This document shows, piece by piece, positions 42,967 through 51,939 of a stretch of 64,000 nt of DNA. This stretch comes from Candidatus Ferrigenium bremense (GTDB taxonomy: Bacteria > Pseudomonadota > Gammaproteobacteria > Burkholderiales > Gallionellaceae). The notes beneath the pieces are model-generated. The model was not told the DNA's origin. It saw nothing but the letters and a program-made list of their open reading frames with translations, and made no database searches. The DNA lies in NCBI GenBank assembly GCA_019449635.1, contig JAGRPI010000023.1, forward strand, positions 124,001-188,000, in the 5' to 3' direction. A program made the translations under genes and the position numbers. The stretch's first letter is position 1. The number at the start of each line of letters is the position of its first letter.

Positions 42967-44058
42967 TCAGGTATTTTGCACCACCACCTTCGGGAATACC
43001 GCGCTGCGATCCTGCGCCATTTGCGCGACCTTGATGGCGATGCGGCGCGCGATCTGCTTGTACACCTTCGCGACCTGGCCGTCGGGATCGGCCACCACCG
43101 TCGGCTTGCCGGAATCGGTCTGTTCGCGGATGCGGATGTCCAGCGGCAGGCTGCCGAGGAGTTCGGTATTGTAATCGGCGCACATCTTTTCGCCGCCGCC
43201 CGATCCGAAAATGTGTTCCTCATGCCCGCACTTGGAGCAGATGTGGGTGCTCATGTTCTCCACGATGCCGACGATCTTGACACCGACCTTCTCGAACATC
43301 TTGAGTCCCTTGCGCGCATCCATCAGTGCGATGTCCTGCGGAGTGGTCACGATCACCGCACCGGTGACCGGCACTTGCTGCGCCAGGGAAAGCTGGATGT
43401 CGCCGGTACCGGGCGGCAGGTCGACGACCAGATAGTCCAGGTCATCCCAGCGCGTCTGGCGCAGCAATTGATTCAGTGCCTGCACGACCATCGGGCCGCG
43501 CCAGATCATCGGCGTATCGTCGCTGCCGATGAGGAAGCCGATGGACATCGCCTGCAAGCCATGATTGGTCATCGGCTCCATGAAATTTTCGACGTCTGTG
43601 TCAGGCTGGCCGGAAATACCCAGCATGGTCGGTTGCGAAGGCCCGTAGATATCGGCATCCAGCATGCCGACGCGCGCGCCTTCGGCGGCCAGAGCCAATG
43701 CGATATTCACCGCGGTGGTGGACTTGCCCACCCCGCCCTTGCCGCTCGCCACCGCGATGATGTTCTTCACGCCGTCCACCAGTTTCGCGCCGTGCTGCAC
43801 CGCGTGCTGCACCACTTTGCTGGTCACGTTGACGCTGACGCTGCTGCCAGGCAATGCCGCCTTGAGGTGCGCCTCGACCATGGCGCGGATCTCGCCCCAC
43901 ACGCTCCTGGCGGGATAGCCGAGCACGATATCCAGCGACACGTCGTTGTCGCTGATCTTGATGTTCTTCACGGATTTGCCGCTGACGAAATCCTTCCTGG
44001 TGTTCGGGTCGATCAGATTCTTCAATGCGCCTTGTACGTCGGCTTCGCTAAAACTCAT
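42967..44058 (-). CDS. apbC: Iron-sulfur cluster carrier protein ApbC/Mrp
   Basis: The 363-residue P-loop NTPase has an N-terminal MIP18-like domain, the deviant Walker A VASGKGGVGKSTTAVNIALA, and DADIYGPSQPTMLG. Its C-terminal C-x2-C (HICSKCGHEEHIFG) holds the bridging Fe-S cluster. ApbC delivers clusters to apoproteins. The second ATG (44058) is preferred because AGGAG lies 6 bases upstream of it, against 3 for the first. Confidence 0.95.
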   Translation of the reverse strand: MSFSEADVQGALKNLIDPNTRKDFVSGKSVKNIKISDNDVSLDIVLGYPARSVWGEIRAMVEAHLKAALPGSSVSVNVTSKVVQHAVQHGAKLVDGVKNIIAVASGKGGVGKSTTAVNIALALAAEGARVGMLDADIYGPSQPTMLGISGQPDTDVENFMEPMTNHGLQAMSIGFLIGSDDTPMIWRGPMVVQALNQLLRQTRWDDLDYLVVDLPPGTGDIQLSLAQQVPVTGAVIVTTPQDIALMDARKGLKMFEKVGVKIVGIVENMSTHICSKCGHEEHIFGSGGGEKMCADYNTELLGSLPLDIRIREQTDSGKPTVVADPDGQVAKVYKQIARRIAIKVAQMAQDRSAVFPKVVVQNT

Positions 44059-44118
44059 CATCCACTCCTGAAAATCGTTTGAAAACTAAAAACCGGTAAT
44101 CTGCCCTGCTATTCTAAC

Positions 44119-44529
44119 TCAATGGCTGCAGCCGCCGCCCCCGCAGCCGCCCTTCTTGGGTTCGGGCGCGCTGCCCGGCTCGCGGCTGCCCCCGGCAGCG
44201 GCCAGCTCCTCAAGGTATTCCTGCCACAATTCGGCCTGATGCCGGCCCAGGTTATAAAGATACTCCCAGGTATAAAGGCCGGAGTCGTGCCCATCATCGA
44301 ATACGATCTTCATCGCATAACTGCCGACCGGAAGGACTTCGAGTACTCCCACGTTCTTCTTGCCCAATTGCAATACCCCCTGGCCATGGCCATGCCCCCT
44401 CACCTCGGCCGACGGCGAATACACCCGCAAGAACTCGTAGGGCAGTTGATGGCAGACACCATCATCAAACGTGATCTCGAGCAAGCGGGATTGCTGATGT
44501 AATTTAATTTCCGTAGGGTGTCCTGACAT
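44119..44529 (-). CDS. DUF971 domain protein
   Basis: The 136-residue protein has the DUF971 pattern: PTEIKLHQQSRLLEITFDDG, LPYEFLRVYSPSAEVRGHG, VLEVLPVGSYAMKIVFDDGHDSG and YTWEYLYNLG, ending in a Gly-Cys-rich tail (CGGGGCSH). DUF971 resembles the N-terminal domain of gamma-butyrobetaine hydroxylase and is frequent near ubiquinone and Fe-S genes. The Cys/His tail may bind metal. Function unknown. It is 60 bases upstream of apbC on the same strand. Confidence 0.85.
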   Translation of the reverse strand: MSGHPTEIKLHQQSRLLEITFDDGVCHQLPYEFLRVYSPSAEVRGHGHGQGVLQLGKKNVGVLEVLPVGSYAMKIVFDDGHDSGLYTWEYLYNLGRHQAELWQEYLEELAAAGGSREPGSAPEPKKGGCGGGGCSH

Positions 44530-44892
44530 GATTCCAGATTTGCTCCTAATTTAATGCGGCACATTCGCCGCTGCTAATGAAAATGCGTCTTCTAACAGGT
44601 ACCGATCAACCTGAAAGCGCAGTTTTTTGCGGCGGGGGAAAGATTTCAGTTGCGGTGTAACTGCGGCCGCTCAAACAGCCGGGCAAAAAACACAGATGGA
44701 CACTATACGGAACTCACGCGGGTGCATCAAGACCGGGTTCCCGTACTCCGAAAAGTGTCATATCGGCAATTAATCCGGCAAATTCCGGCCAACAGTTCCT
44801 ATGTCCGGATAACTGCACTCGCGTTTAAGTTCGGCGGATAGGGCGTGCGGTGTTAGAATCGCGCTCCAAAATTTCCCCCTGTCGGGTTTTAC
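44530..44892. other. 363-base gap before the ABC-F gene; promoter-like box only
   Basis: This divergent gap lies between the DUF971 and ABC-F genes. A TAGAAT box at 44854-44859, some 34 bases before the ABC-F start, resembles a -10 element (a similar one precedes gshA at 14023-14028), but no convincing -35 is seen. The open frame at 44650-44841 lacks protein-like composition. Confidence 0.3.
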
Positions 44893-46491
44893 ATGCTTTC
44901 CACCGCCAACATCACCATGCAATTCGGCGCCAAGCCATTGTTCGAAAACGTTTCCGTGAAATTCGGCGACGGCAACCGCTATGGGCTGATCGGCGCGAAC
45001 GGCTGCGGCAAATCCACCTTCATGAAGATCCTCGGTGGCGACCTGGAGCCGTCTTCCGGCAACGTGATGCTGGATCGGGACGAGCGGCTCGGCAAGCTGC
45101 GCCAGGACCAGTTCGCCTACGAGGATATGCGCGTGCTGGACGTGGTGATGATGGGACATGCCGAAATGTGGGAGGCGATGTCGGAGCGCGATACGATCTA
45201 CGCCAACCCGGACGCCTCGGAAGAAGATTATATGCGCGCCGCCGACCTGGAGGCGGAATTCGCCGAATACGACGGCTACACCGCCGAGCCGCGCGCCGGG
45301 GAATTGCTGCTCGGCGTGGGCATCCCGATCGAGCTGCACAACGGGAACATGAGTGCGGTTGCACCGGGATTCAAGCTGCGCGTGCTGCTGGCGCAGGCGC
45401 TGTTCTCCAACCCGGACATCCTGCTGCTCGATGAGCCGACCAACAACCTCGACATCAACACCATCCGCTGGCTCGAAGACATCCTGAATGCGCGCAACTC
45501 GACGATGGTCATCATCTCGCATGACCGCCACTTCCTGAACAGCGTGTGCACCCACATGGCCGACCTCGACTACGGCAAGATCACCACTTACCCCGGCACT
45601 TATGACGAGTACATGCTGGCTGCCACGCAGGCGCGCGAACAGCAGTCTGCGGACAATGCTAAAGCAAAAGAAAAGGTCGCCGAGCTGAAGGCCTTCGTGG
45701 CGCGCTTCTCGGCGAACGCTTCCAAGGCACGCCAAGCCACCTCTCGCGCGCGCCAGATCGACAAGATCAAGATCGAGGACATCAAGCCGTCCAGCCGCCA
45801 GTATCCGTTCATCCGCTTCGAATACGACGAGCGCGACAAGCTGCACCGCGTCGCGGTAGAGGTGCAGCATGTGGCGAAGGGCTTCGACCGGATGCTGTTC
45901 TCCAATGTGAACTTCCGCATCGATGCGGGCGAAAAGGTCGCCATCATCGGGCCGAACGGCATCGGCAAGACCACGCTGCTGCGCTGCCTGGCCGGAGACC
46001 TCGCACCGGACACCGGCACCATCAAGTGGACGGACAAGGCCAAACTCGGCTACTACGCGCAGGATCACGCGCACGAATTCGCCGAGGACAAGACCCTGAC
46101 CGACTGGATGACCTATTGGCGCGGCCCGCATGACGACGACCAGGTGGTGCGCGGCACTTTGGGTCGTCTGCTGTTCTCCGGCGACGAAGTGAAGAAGAAT
46201 GTGAAAGTGCTGTCCGGCGGCGAGAAGGGGCGCATGCTGTTCGGCAAACTGATGCTGCAAAAACCGAACGTGCTGCTGATGGACGAGCCGACCAACCACA
46301 TGGACATGGAGTCCATCGAGTCGCTCAACACCGCGCTGCTGGAATACAAGGGCACGCTGCTATTCGTCAGCCACGACCGCGAATTCGTCTCGTCGCTGGC
46401 GACGCGCATCATCGAGATTTCCGCCAAGGGCGTGACCGACTATCATGGCACTTATGAAGAATACCTGCGCGACCAGGGGATGGCACTTTAA
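44893..46491 (+). CDS. ABC-F family ATPase (YbiT-like)
   Basis: The 532-residue protein has two ABC domains: Walker [10 protein letters not shown] and GPNGIGKTT, Walker B motifs followed by DEPTNNLD and DEPTNHMD, and an inter-domain linker. There are no membrane helices. ABC-F proteins act on ribosomes in translation or antibiotic protection. The overall pattern is closest to the YbiT subgroup. The first-domain signature reads [10 protein letters not shown] rather than a canonical SGGQ, a visible departure, while the second has LSGGEKGR. Confidence 0.9.
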   Translation: MLSTANITMQFGAKPLFENVSVKFGDGNRYGLIGANGCGKSTFMKILGGDLEPSSGNVMLDRDERLGKLRQDQFAYEDMRVLDVVMMGHAEMWEAMSERDTIYANPDASEEDYMRAADLEAEFAEYDGYTAEPRAGELLLGVGIPIELHNGNMSAVAPGFKLRVLLAQALFSNPDILLLDEPTNNLDINTIRWLEDILNARNSTMVIISHDRHFLNSVCTHMADLDYGKITTYPGTYDEYMLAATQAREQQSADNAKAKEKVAELKAFVARFSANASKARQATSRARQIDKIKIEDIKPSSRQYPFIRFEYDERDKLHRVAVEVQHVAKGFDRMLFSNVNFRIDAGEKVAIIGPNGIGKTTLLRCLAGDLAPDTGTIKWTDKAKLGYYAQDHAHEFAEDKTLTDWMTYWRGPHDDDQVVRGTLGRLLFSGDEVKKNVKVLSGGEKGRMLFGKLMLQKPNVLLMDEPTNHMDMESIESLNTALLEYKGTLLFVSHDREFVSSLATRIIEISAKGVTDYHGTYEEYLRDQGMAL

Positions 46492-46499
46492 ATACCCAA

Positions 46500-46562
46500 C
46501 CGTTCACCCTGAGGTATCGAAGGGTGAAATAACCAGCAGTTCGATACCTCACCGCGAACGGT
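46500..46562. repeat. Family D palindromic repeat (GGTATCGAA type)
   Basis: Inverted arms with CCGTTC at the left end and GAACGG at the right, and AGGTATCGAA against TTCGATACCT inside. The centre ATAACCAG matches the first bases of family A. Related arms flank family A copy 9 inside the RluA-family gene. Confidence 0.7.
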
Positions 46563-46605
46563 TTGTGAAGTTGAAATAACTCCAGCGAATCGACAAGGAG
46601 CCGAG

Positions 46606-47472
46606 ATGACCGAGCACCGCTACACCCTGACGCTCTCCTGCCCCGACCGGGTCGGCATCGTCGCGGCGGTGAGCAGCTTTGTCGCGCAGCATGGCGGCTT
46701 CATCGTCGAGGCCAGCTACCATACCGACCAGGAAACGCAGCGCTTTTTCATGCGCCAGGAGATCCGCGCCGATTCGCTGCCGTTCGATGCGGCGGGATTG
46801 CGCACCCGCTTCGCCCCAGTGGCGGAACAATTCCGGATGAGCTGGCAGGTCAGCGATTCCGCCGTGAAGAAGCGCGTCGTGGTGCTGGTCAGCAAGCAGG
46901 ATCACTGTCTCAACGACCTGCTGCACCGCTGGCGCAGCGGCGAGCTGGAAGTGGAGATCCCCTGCGTGATCTCCAACCACGAAGACCTGCGCGGCTTCGT
47001 CGAATGGCACGGCATCCCGTTTCACCACATCCCCATGCAAGACAAATCCGGGCAGGACAAGACTGCAGCCTTTGCGGAGATCGCGCGGCGGTTCGATGCA
47101 TCGCGCGGCGACGTGATGGTGCTGGCGCGCTTCATGCAGATCGTGCCGCCGGAGCTATGCGCGCGTTATGCCGGGCGCATCATCAACATCCATCACAGCT
47201 TCCTGCCTTCCTTCGCGGGCGCCAAACCCTACCACCAGGCCTACCATCGCGGTGTGAAACTGATCGGCGCGACCTGCCATTACGCGACCGCCGAGCTGGA
47301 CGCCGGCCCGATCATCGAGCAGGACACGGTGCGCGTGGATCACGGCGACACCGTGGACGATCTGGTGCGCTACGGGCGCGACATCGAGAAGACCGTGCTC
47401 GCACGCGGCCTGCGCTATCACGTGGAAGATCGCGTGCTGGTGTGCGGCAACAAGACGATCGTGTTTCGCTAG
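46606..47472 (+). CDS. purU: Formyltetrahydrofolate deformylase
   Basis: The 288-residue PurU has an N-terminal ACT domain (TLSCPDRVGIVAAVSSFVAQHG) and a C-terminal formyltransferase-fold domain with INIHHSFLPSFAGAKPYHQA and ATAELDAGPIIEQD. It hydrolyses 10-formyl-THF to formate and THF. The start is the ATG at 46606. A family D repeat separates it from the ABC-F gene. Confidence 0.95.
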   Translation: MTEHRYTLTLSCPDRVGIVAAVSSFVAQHGGFIVEASYHTDQETQRFFMRQEIRADSLPFDAAGLRTRFAPVAEQFRMSWQVSDSAVKKRVVVLVSKQDHCLNDLLHRWRSGELEVEIPCVISNHEDLRGFVEWHGIPFHHIPMQDKSGQDKTAAFAEIARRFDASRGDVMVLARFMQIVPPELCARYAGRIINIHHSFLPSFAGAKPYHQAYHRGVKLIGATCHYATAELDAGPIIEQDTVRVDHGDTVDDLVRYGRDIEKTVLARGLRYHVEDRVLVCGNKTIVFR

Positions 47473-47495
47473 GCGACCAGCCGCGTTAGCCCGGC

Positions 47496-47963
47496 CTACC
47501 GGCTTGCGGGAGAAATGAGCCGCCTGCGCAGCACCACCATGTGCGAACGGTCGAAGCCCAGCTCGCGGTAGAAGCCCACGGCGGCCTTGTTGTCCCGGTC
47601 TGCCAGCAGGGTGACGCGTGCCATCCCCTCCATCCCTGCCCAGGCGAGAACCTGCTCGACCAGCCGCCGCCCCAGTCCCTTGCCCCGATATCCGTCACGG
47701 ACTATCACGTCTTCCAGCACCGCCACGCGGCAACCTTCCGCCGTGCTGACGGTGATCAGCAGGTTCGCCATGCCCGCCACCCTGCCCTGGTCGCGCAACA
47801 CGAAGAGCCTGCCCAGCGCCGGGTTATCCAGAATCAGGCGCAGGCCGCACAACTGTTTTTCGCGATCCGGACGGAAATCGCTTTCCAGCGTGAATAGTTC
47901 GGCGAGCAGCTCGGCCAGTTGCTCGAGGTCGCCAGGCTCCGCCGGCGTAATTTCAATTTCCAT
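47496..47963 (-). CDS. GNAT-family N-acetyltransferase
   Basis: The 155-residue protein has the GNAT acetyl-CoA site (VLEDVIVRDGYRGKGLGRRLVEQVL) and C-terminal VGFYRELGFDRS. The substrate is unknown. The start at 47963 was chosen; a GTG at 47969 right after the nirC stop is an alternative. It follows nirC on the same strand, so it may belong to the nir operon. Confidence 0.87.
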   Translation of the reverse strand: MEIEITPAEPGDLEQLAELLAELFTLESDFRPDREKQLCGLRLILDNPALGRLFVLRDQGRVAGMANLLITVSTAEGCRVAVLEDVIVRDGYRGKGLGRRLVEQVLAWAGMEGMARVTLLADRDNKAAVGFYRELGFDRSHMVVLRRRLISPASR

Positions 47964-47969
47964 CGACAC

Positions 47970-48779
47970 TCAGCTTTCCGCCTCAGCCAGCAACACTTCG
48001 CCCCTTGCGCCTGACGCGGACGGACCCGAAGCGAACCAGTAGGCGGCAGCCATGAACAGGGCGCCGCTGATCGTGTTGCCCAATGTCACCCACAACAGGT
48101 TGTGCCCCATGCCCGCCAGGCTGACGGAATCAGGATGTTCGGCCAGCAGCGCGATGCTGAAGATCGTCATGTTGGCAATACAGTGTTCATAGCCGCTGGC
48201 GATGAACGCGAACAGGCACCAGAAAATCAGGCCCAGCTTCGCCGCGTCGCTGGTCGTGCGGCTCGCCATCCAGAGCGCCAGGCATACCAGCCAGTTGCAT
48301 AATATCCCGCGCGCGACCAGTTCGACGGCGGGCGCGTTCATCTTGGCGCCGGCTGCCTTGAACAGCAGCGGAGCGCCGTCGGAGAGCAGCACGCCGCCGC
48401 CGCCCGCAACGAAGATCAGCGCCAGCAGGACTGCCCCCGCCAGGTTGCCGATCCAGCCTGCCGCCCAGACCCTGCCGAGGTCCGCAAGCCCGGCTTTGCG
48501 GCACAGCCAGCCGAGCGGCATGATCATGGTATGCCCCGTGTAGAGCTCCGAGCCGGCGAAGACCACCAGCGTGAGGGCGATGCCGAAGGATGCGCCCATG
48601 ATGAGTTTCTGCCAGGCCGGATCAACCTTGGCGCCTACGCTGAAGATCAGGATGATGCCCAAGCCGACATAGGCGCCCGCCATCATGGCGGCAACGAAAA
48701 ATGCCGGCAGGGAAGCGCGTACGGCTGCGGCCTTGCCTTCCGCTGCCACGGCGAATTTCCGGATCGTATCGAGATACAT
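47970..48779 (-). CDS. nirC: Formate/nitrite transporter family protein (NirC-like)
   Basis: The 269-residue protein has six hydrophobic helices and FNT-family features: FFVAAMMAGAYVGLG, FAGSELYTGHTMIMP, GILCNWLVCLALWM and GYEHCIANM. Its place downstream of nirBD suggests nitrite import. The start MYLDTIRKFA at 48779 has a GGAGG Shine-Dalgarno; the longer frame was rejected for that reason. Confidence 0.93.
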   Translation of the reverse strand: MYLDTIRKFAVAAEGKAAAVRASLPAFFVAAMMAGAYVGLGIILIFSVGAKVDPAWQKLIMGASFGIALTLVVFAGSELYTGHTMIMPLGWLCRKAGLADLGRVWAAGWIGNLAGAVLLALIFVAGGGGVLLSDGAPLLFKAAGAKMNAPAVELVARGILCNWLVCLALWMASRTTSDAAKLGLIFWCLFAFIASGYEHCIANMTIFSIALLAEHPDSVSLAGMGHNLLWVTLGNTISGALFMAAAYWFASGPSASGARGEVLLAEAES

Positions 48780-48822
48780 GACCAACCTCCTTTGCAAACG
48801 ATTTGCTCTTCGATTTCAAACA

Positions 48823-49134
48823 TCAGGAAAGGTTGAGATATACCTCGCCCTTGTCCACGCGCGCCCGATAACGGTGCGTGCATCCATGGTCAGGCTCGAC
48901 GGCCTCCCCGCTGTCGAGTTGCACCGTCCAGCCGTGCAGCGGACAGGTCACCTTGCGGTCGAACACGATGCCCTGCGATAACGGCCCGCCTTTGTGCGGG
49001 CATTGGTCGCGCAACGCAAAGACCTCGTCCGAGCCATTGCGGAACACCGCGATATCGCCCTTTCCGGTTTGCACCACCCGGGAACCCAGCCTGGGAATCT
49101 CTTCAAGCGGGCACACCCTTATCCATTCACTCAT
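48823..49134 (-). CDS. nirD: Nitrite reductase small subunit NirD (Rieske type)
   Basis: The 103-residue protein has the Rieske pattern C-x-H (QCPHKGGPLS) and C-x2-H (TCPLHGWTVQL). It is the small subunit of NAD(P)H-dependent assimilatory nitrite reductase. The second Met (49134) is preferred because AGGAG lies 6 bases upstream of it, while the first ATG directly abuts the SD. It starts 15 bases after the nirB stop. Confidence 0.94.
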   Translation of the reverse strand: MSEWIRVCPLEEIPRLGSRVVQTGKGDIAVFRNGSDEVFALRDQCPHKGGPLSQGIVFDRKVTCPLHGWTVQLDSGEAVEPDHGCTHRYRARVDKGEVYLNLS

Positions 49135-49149
49135 GCTCATCTCCTGTTG

Positions 49150-51651
49150 TTACGATTGCAGCCTGATCGGGATGAACTCGCGCGCTTCCACGCCGCGCAC
49201 GCGCTCCTGCCAGGGGTCTTTCTCGTCGCGCAGCGCATCCCTGAGCCGCTCATAAAGAGCCTTGCGCCCCGCGGCATCTTCCACGATGCGCGCTTTCACG
49301 TAGTCCATGCCGACGCGCTGCACCCAGTGCACGGTGCGGTCGAGGTAACGCGCCTCCTCGCGGTAGAGCTGGATGAAGGCGCTGGCATATTCCATCACTT
49401 CCTCCGCGCTCTTCACCTTGACGAGGAACAGCGACACCTCCGCCTTGATGCCGCCATTGCCGGCGACGTAGATTTCCCAGCCCGAATCGACACCGACGAT
49501 ACCGACATCCTTGATGGTGGCCTCGGCACAGTTGCGCGGACAGCCGGACACGGCGAGCTTGACCTTGTGCGGCGCCCACATGCGGTCGAGCGCCTTCTCC
49601 AGGGCGATGCCCAGGCTGGTCGAATCCTGCACGCCGAAACGGCACCACTCCGAGCCGACACAGGTCTTGACCGTGCGGATCGACTTGCCGTAGGCGAAGC
49701 CGGAGGGCATGTCGAGATCGGCCCAGACCTTCGGCAAGTCTTCCTTCTTCACGCCGAGCAGATCGATGCGCTGGCCGCCGGTGACCTTCACCGCCGGCAC
49801 GGCATACTTCTCCGCCACTTCGGCGATGCGCTTCAGTTGCGCGGGGGTCGTCACCCCGCCGTAGATGCGCGGCATGACCGAATAAGTGCCGTCCTTCTGG
49901 ATATTGGCGTGGGCGCGCTCATTGATGAAGCGCGACTGCGGATCATCTTTGTAGTCATGCGGCCAGGCGCACAACAGATAGTAATTGAGCGCCGGGCGGC
50001 AGGAAGCGCAGCCGTTCACGTTGCGCCACTCGAAGAAACCCATAGCCTCGGGGATCGATTTCAGCTTGTGATCGATGATCGCCTTGCGTATTTCCTCGTG
50101 GGTATAGTCGGTGCAGCCGCACAGCGGTTTTCTGCTGACATCCGCGGGCTGGTAGGCGCCGCCTATGGTGGAGGCGAGGATCTGCTCCACGAGGCCGGTG
50201 CATGAACCGCAGGAAGCGGACGCCTTGGTGTGCTTGCGCACATCATTCAGCGTGAACAGGCCTTTCTCCTTGATCGCCTTGACGATGGTGCCCTTGCATA
50301 CGCCGTTGCAGCCGCATACCTCCATGTCGTCCGGCATGGAGGCCGCATTGTTCTGGCCCTGGTGCCCGCTGCTGCCGAGTTGACTCTGCCCAAACAGCAG
50401 GCGGCCACGCAACTCGCGGATGTTCTGCCCGTCGCGCAACAACTGGAAATACCATGAGCCGTCTGCGGTATCGCCGTACAGCACGCTGCCGACTATCCTG
50501 TCGTCCCTGACCACCAGCTTCTTGTAGACTCCGCCGGCCGGATCGCTCAACACGATTTCCTCGGCGCCCGCGCCGCCCGTGAAATCGCCACAGGAGAACA
50601 GGTCGATGCCGGTGACCTTGAGCTTGGTCGAAGTCACCGAGCCGGTATAGCGGCTGATGCCGAACTGCGCCAGGTGGTTGGCGCACACCTTCGCCTGTTC
50701 GAACAGCGGCGCCACCAGCCCGTAGGCGATGCCGCGGTGCGACACGCATTCGCCCACCGCGTAGATGCGCGGATCATAGGTCTGCATGGTGTCGTTCACC
50801 GCCACGCCGCGGTCGCAATGCAGTCCTGCGGCTTCGGCCAGTCCGGTGTCGGGGCGGATGCCCACCGCCATCACCACCAGATCGGCGGGCAGCGTTTCGC
50901 CATCCCCTTCGACTCCGCCACGCGGAGCCTGTCCTGAGTTTGTCGAAGGACTCAGGGCAGGCTTTAACCTGATCGCGCAGACCCGCCCCGACTCACCGGC
51001 GATCAGTTCGGCAGTCTGTCTTTCCAGCAGGAACTTGAGCCCCCTGGCCTCCAGCGACTTTTGCAGCAGGCCGGCGGCGGTGCGGTCGAGCTGGCGTTCC
51101 ATCAGCCACGGCATCAGGTGCACCACGGTCACGTCCATGCCGCGCAGCCTGAGGCCGTTCGCCGCCTCGAGCCCGAGCAGCCCGCCGCCGATCACCACCG
51201 CGTGGCGATAATGCGACGCGGCTTCTATCATCTCATCGGTGTCCCTGATGTCGCGGTAGGCAATCACGCCGGGCAGATCCCTGCCCGGCACCGGCAGCAT
51301 GACCGGATTGGATCCGGTAGACAGCAGCAGCCGATCGTAGCTTGTTTCGGTGCCGTCGGCCGCGATCACCTTGCGCCGCACGCGGTCGATCTGCACCACC
51401 TTGCTGTTCAGATGCAGGGTGATGCCGTTTTGCGCGTACCAGTCGACATCGTTCAGCATGATGTCCCTGATCGTCATTTCACCGGCGAGTACCGGCGACA
51501 GCAGGATGCGGTTGTAATTGCCATACGGCTCGGCGCCGAACACGGAGATGTCGTACATATCCGGGGCGAGCTTGAGCAGTTCTTCCAGCGTGCGCATCCC
51601 GGCCATGCCATTGCCGATGACTACCAGTCTTGTCTTGTGTGTATCTTTCAT
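49150..51651 (-). CDS. nirB: NAD(P)H nitrite reductase large subunit NirB with a short repeat insertion
   Basis: The 833-residue protein has an N-terminal FAD/NAD-binding region (VVIGNGMAGMRTLEELL, VVIGGGLLGLEAANGLRLRG), two BFD-like [2Fe-2S] segments (CGCNGVCKGTIVKAI; ASCGSCTGLVEQI), and the siroheme/[4Fe-4S] region (CVGSEWCRFG, SGCPRNCAEATIKDVGIVG). It reduces nitrite to ammonia. Near residues 228-248 a stretch SPSTNSGQAPRGGVEGDGE is encoded by a palindromic repeat (50908-50966) between the normal AIRLK and LPADLVVMAVG segments. It is the first gene of nirBDC, preceded by a sigma-54 promoter candidate. Confidence 0.95.
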   Translation of the reverse strand: MKDTHKTRLVVIGNGMAGMRTLEELLKLAPDMYDISVFGAEPYGNYNRILLSPVLAGEMTIRDIMLNDVDWYAQNGITLHLNSKVVQIDRVRRKVIAADGTETSYDRLLLSTGSNPVMLPVPGRDLPGVIAYRDIRDTDEMIEAASHYRHAVVIGGGLLGLEAANGLRLRGMDVTVVHLMPWLMERQLDRTAAGLLQKSLEARGLKFLLERQTAELIAGESGRVCAIRLKPALSPSTNSGQAPRGGVEGDGETLPADLVVMAVGIRPDTGLAEAAGLHCDRGVAVNDTMQTYDPRIYAVGECVSHRGIAYGLVAPLFEQAKVCANHLAQFGISRYTGSVTSTKLKVTGIDLFSCGDFTGGAGAEEIVLSDPAGGVYKKLVVRDDRIVGSVLYGDTADGSWYFQLLRDGQNIRELRGRLLFGQSQLGSSGHQGQNNAASMPDDMEVCGCNGVCKGTIVKAIKEKGLFTLNDVRKHTKASASCGSCTGLVEQILASTIGGAYQPADVSRKPLCGCTDYTHEEIRKAIIDHKLKSIPEAMGFFEWRNVNGCASCRPALNYYLLCAWPHDYKDDPQSRFINERAHANIQKDGTYSVMPRIYGGVTTPAQLKRIAEVAEKYAVPAVKVTGGQRIDLLGVKKEDLPKVWADLDMPSGFAYGKSIRTVKTCVGSEWCRFGVQDSTSLGIALEKALDRMWAPHKVKLAVSGCPRNCAEATIKDVGIVGVDSGWEIYVAGNGGIKAEVSLFLVKVKSAEEVMEYASAFIQLYREEARYLDRTVHWVQRVGMDYVKARIVEDAAGRKALYERLRDALRDEKDPWQERVRGVEAREFIPIRLQS
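50908..50966 (-). repeat. Palindromic repeat inserted in frame in nirB
   Basis: It contains CTTCGACTCCGCCACGCGGA followed by GCCTGTCCTGAGTTTGTCGA, an inverted pair (TTCGAC with GTCGAA, and CCTGTCCTGAG with CTCAGGGCAGG). It is read as SPSTNSGQAPRGGVEG in NirB. Confidence 0.75.
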
Positions 51652-51709
51652 GCCGTCCTTTCAGTAAAGAAGCGCCGTTCTGTTCTTGATCCGTCGCCGC
51701 TACTAACAC

Positions 51710-51725
51710 AGCAATAGTCATGCCA
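51710..51725 (-). promoter_or_regulatory. Sigma-54 promoter candidate for nirBDC
   Basis: Minus strand: TGGCATG (51725-51719), four bases, TTGCT (51714-51710). The invariant GG and GC are at standard spacing. It predicts a start near 51698, about 47 bases before the nirB ATG. This fits nitrogen-limitation control through NtrC-type activators. Confidence 0.65.
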
Positions 51726-51864
51726 AACAGCCCGGTGGCCATTCATGCTGCGTTCCAGGCAGTTGACAGCGGCTACCGCAATCCTTCGCCGATACAATTT
51801 CGTGCACAGGCGCTGCGCTGTGCATGCAATCAGTGCAACAGGCGTTGGCGCGCCCAGCCAGGCT

Positions 51865-51894
51865 CAAATAAAAAGGGCACCTTGCGGTGCCCTT
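51865..51894 (-). terminator. Rho-independent terminator of the porin-glnK-amt operon
   Basis: Perfect 9-bp arms AAGGGCACC and GGTGCCCTT (51873-51881, 51886-51894) with a four-base loop. On the minus strand it is followed by a T-rich run (TTTTATTT), 45 bases downstream of the amt stop. Confidence 0.85.
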
Positions 51895-51939
51895 GAAAAG
51901 GAGCCGGGAGGCTCCGGGAGGAGATTGAATCAGGAAAGA

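Noticed and set aside
44650-44841. 63-codon frame upstream of the ABC-F gene
   Set aside because: No protein-like composition or start signal; regarded as intergenic.
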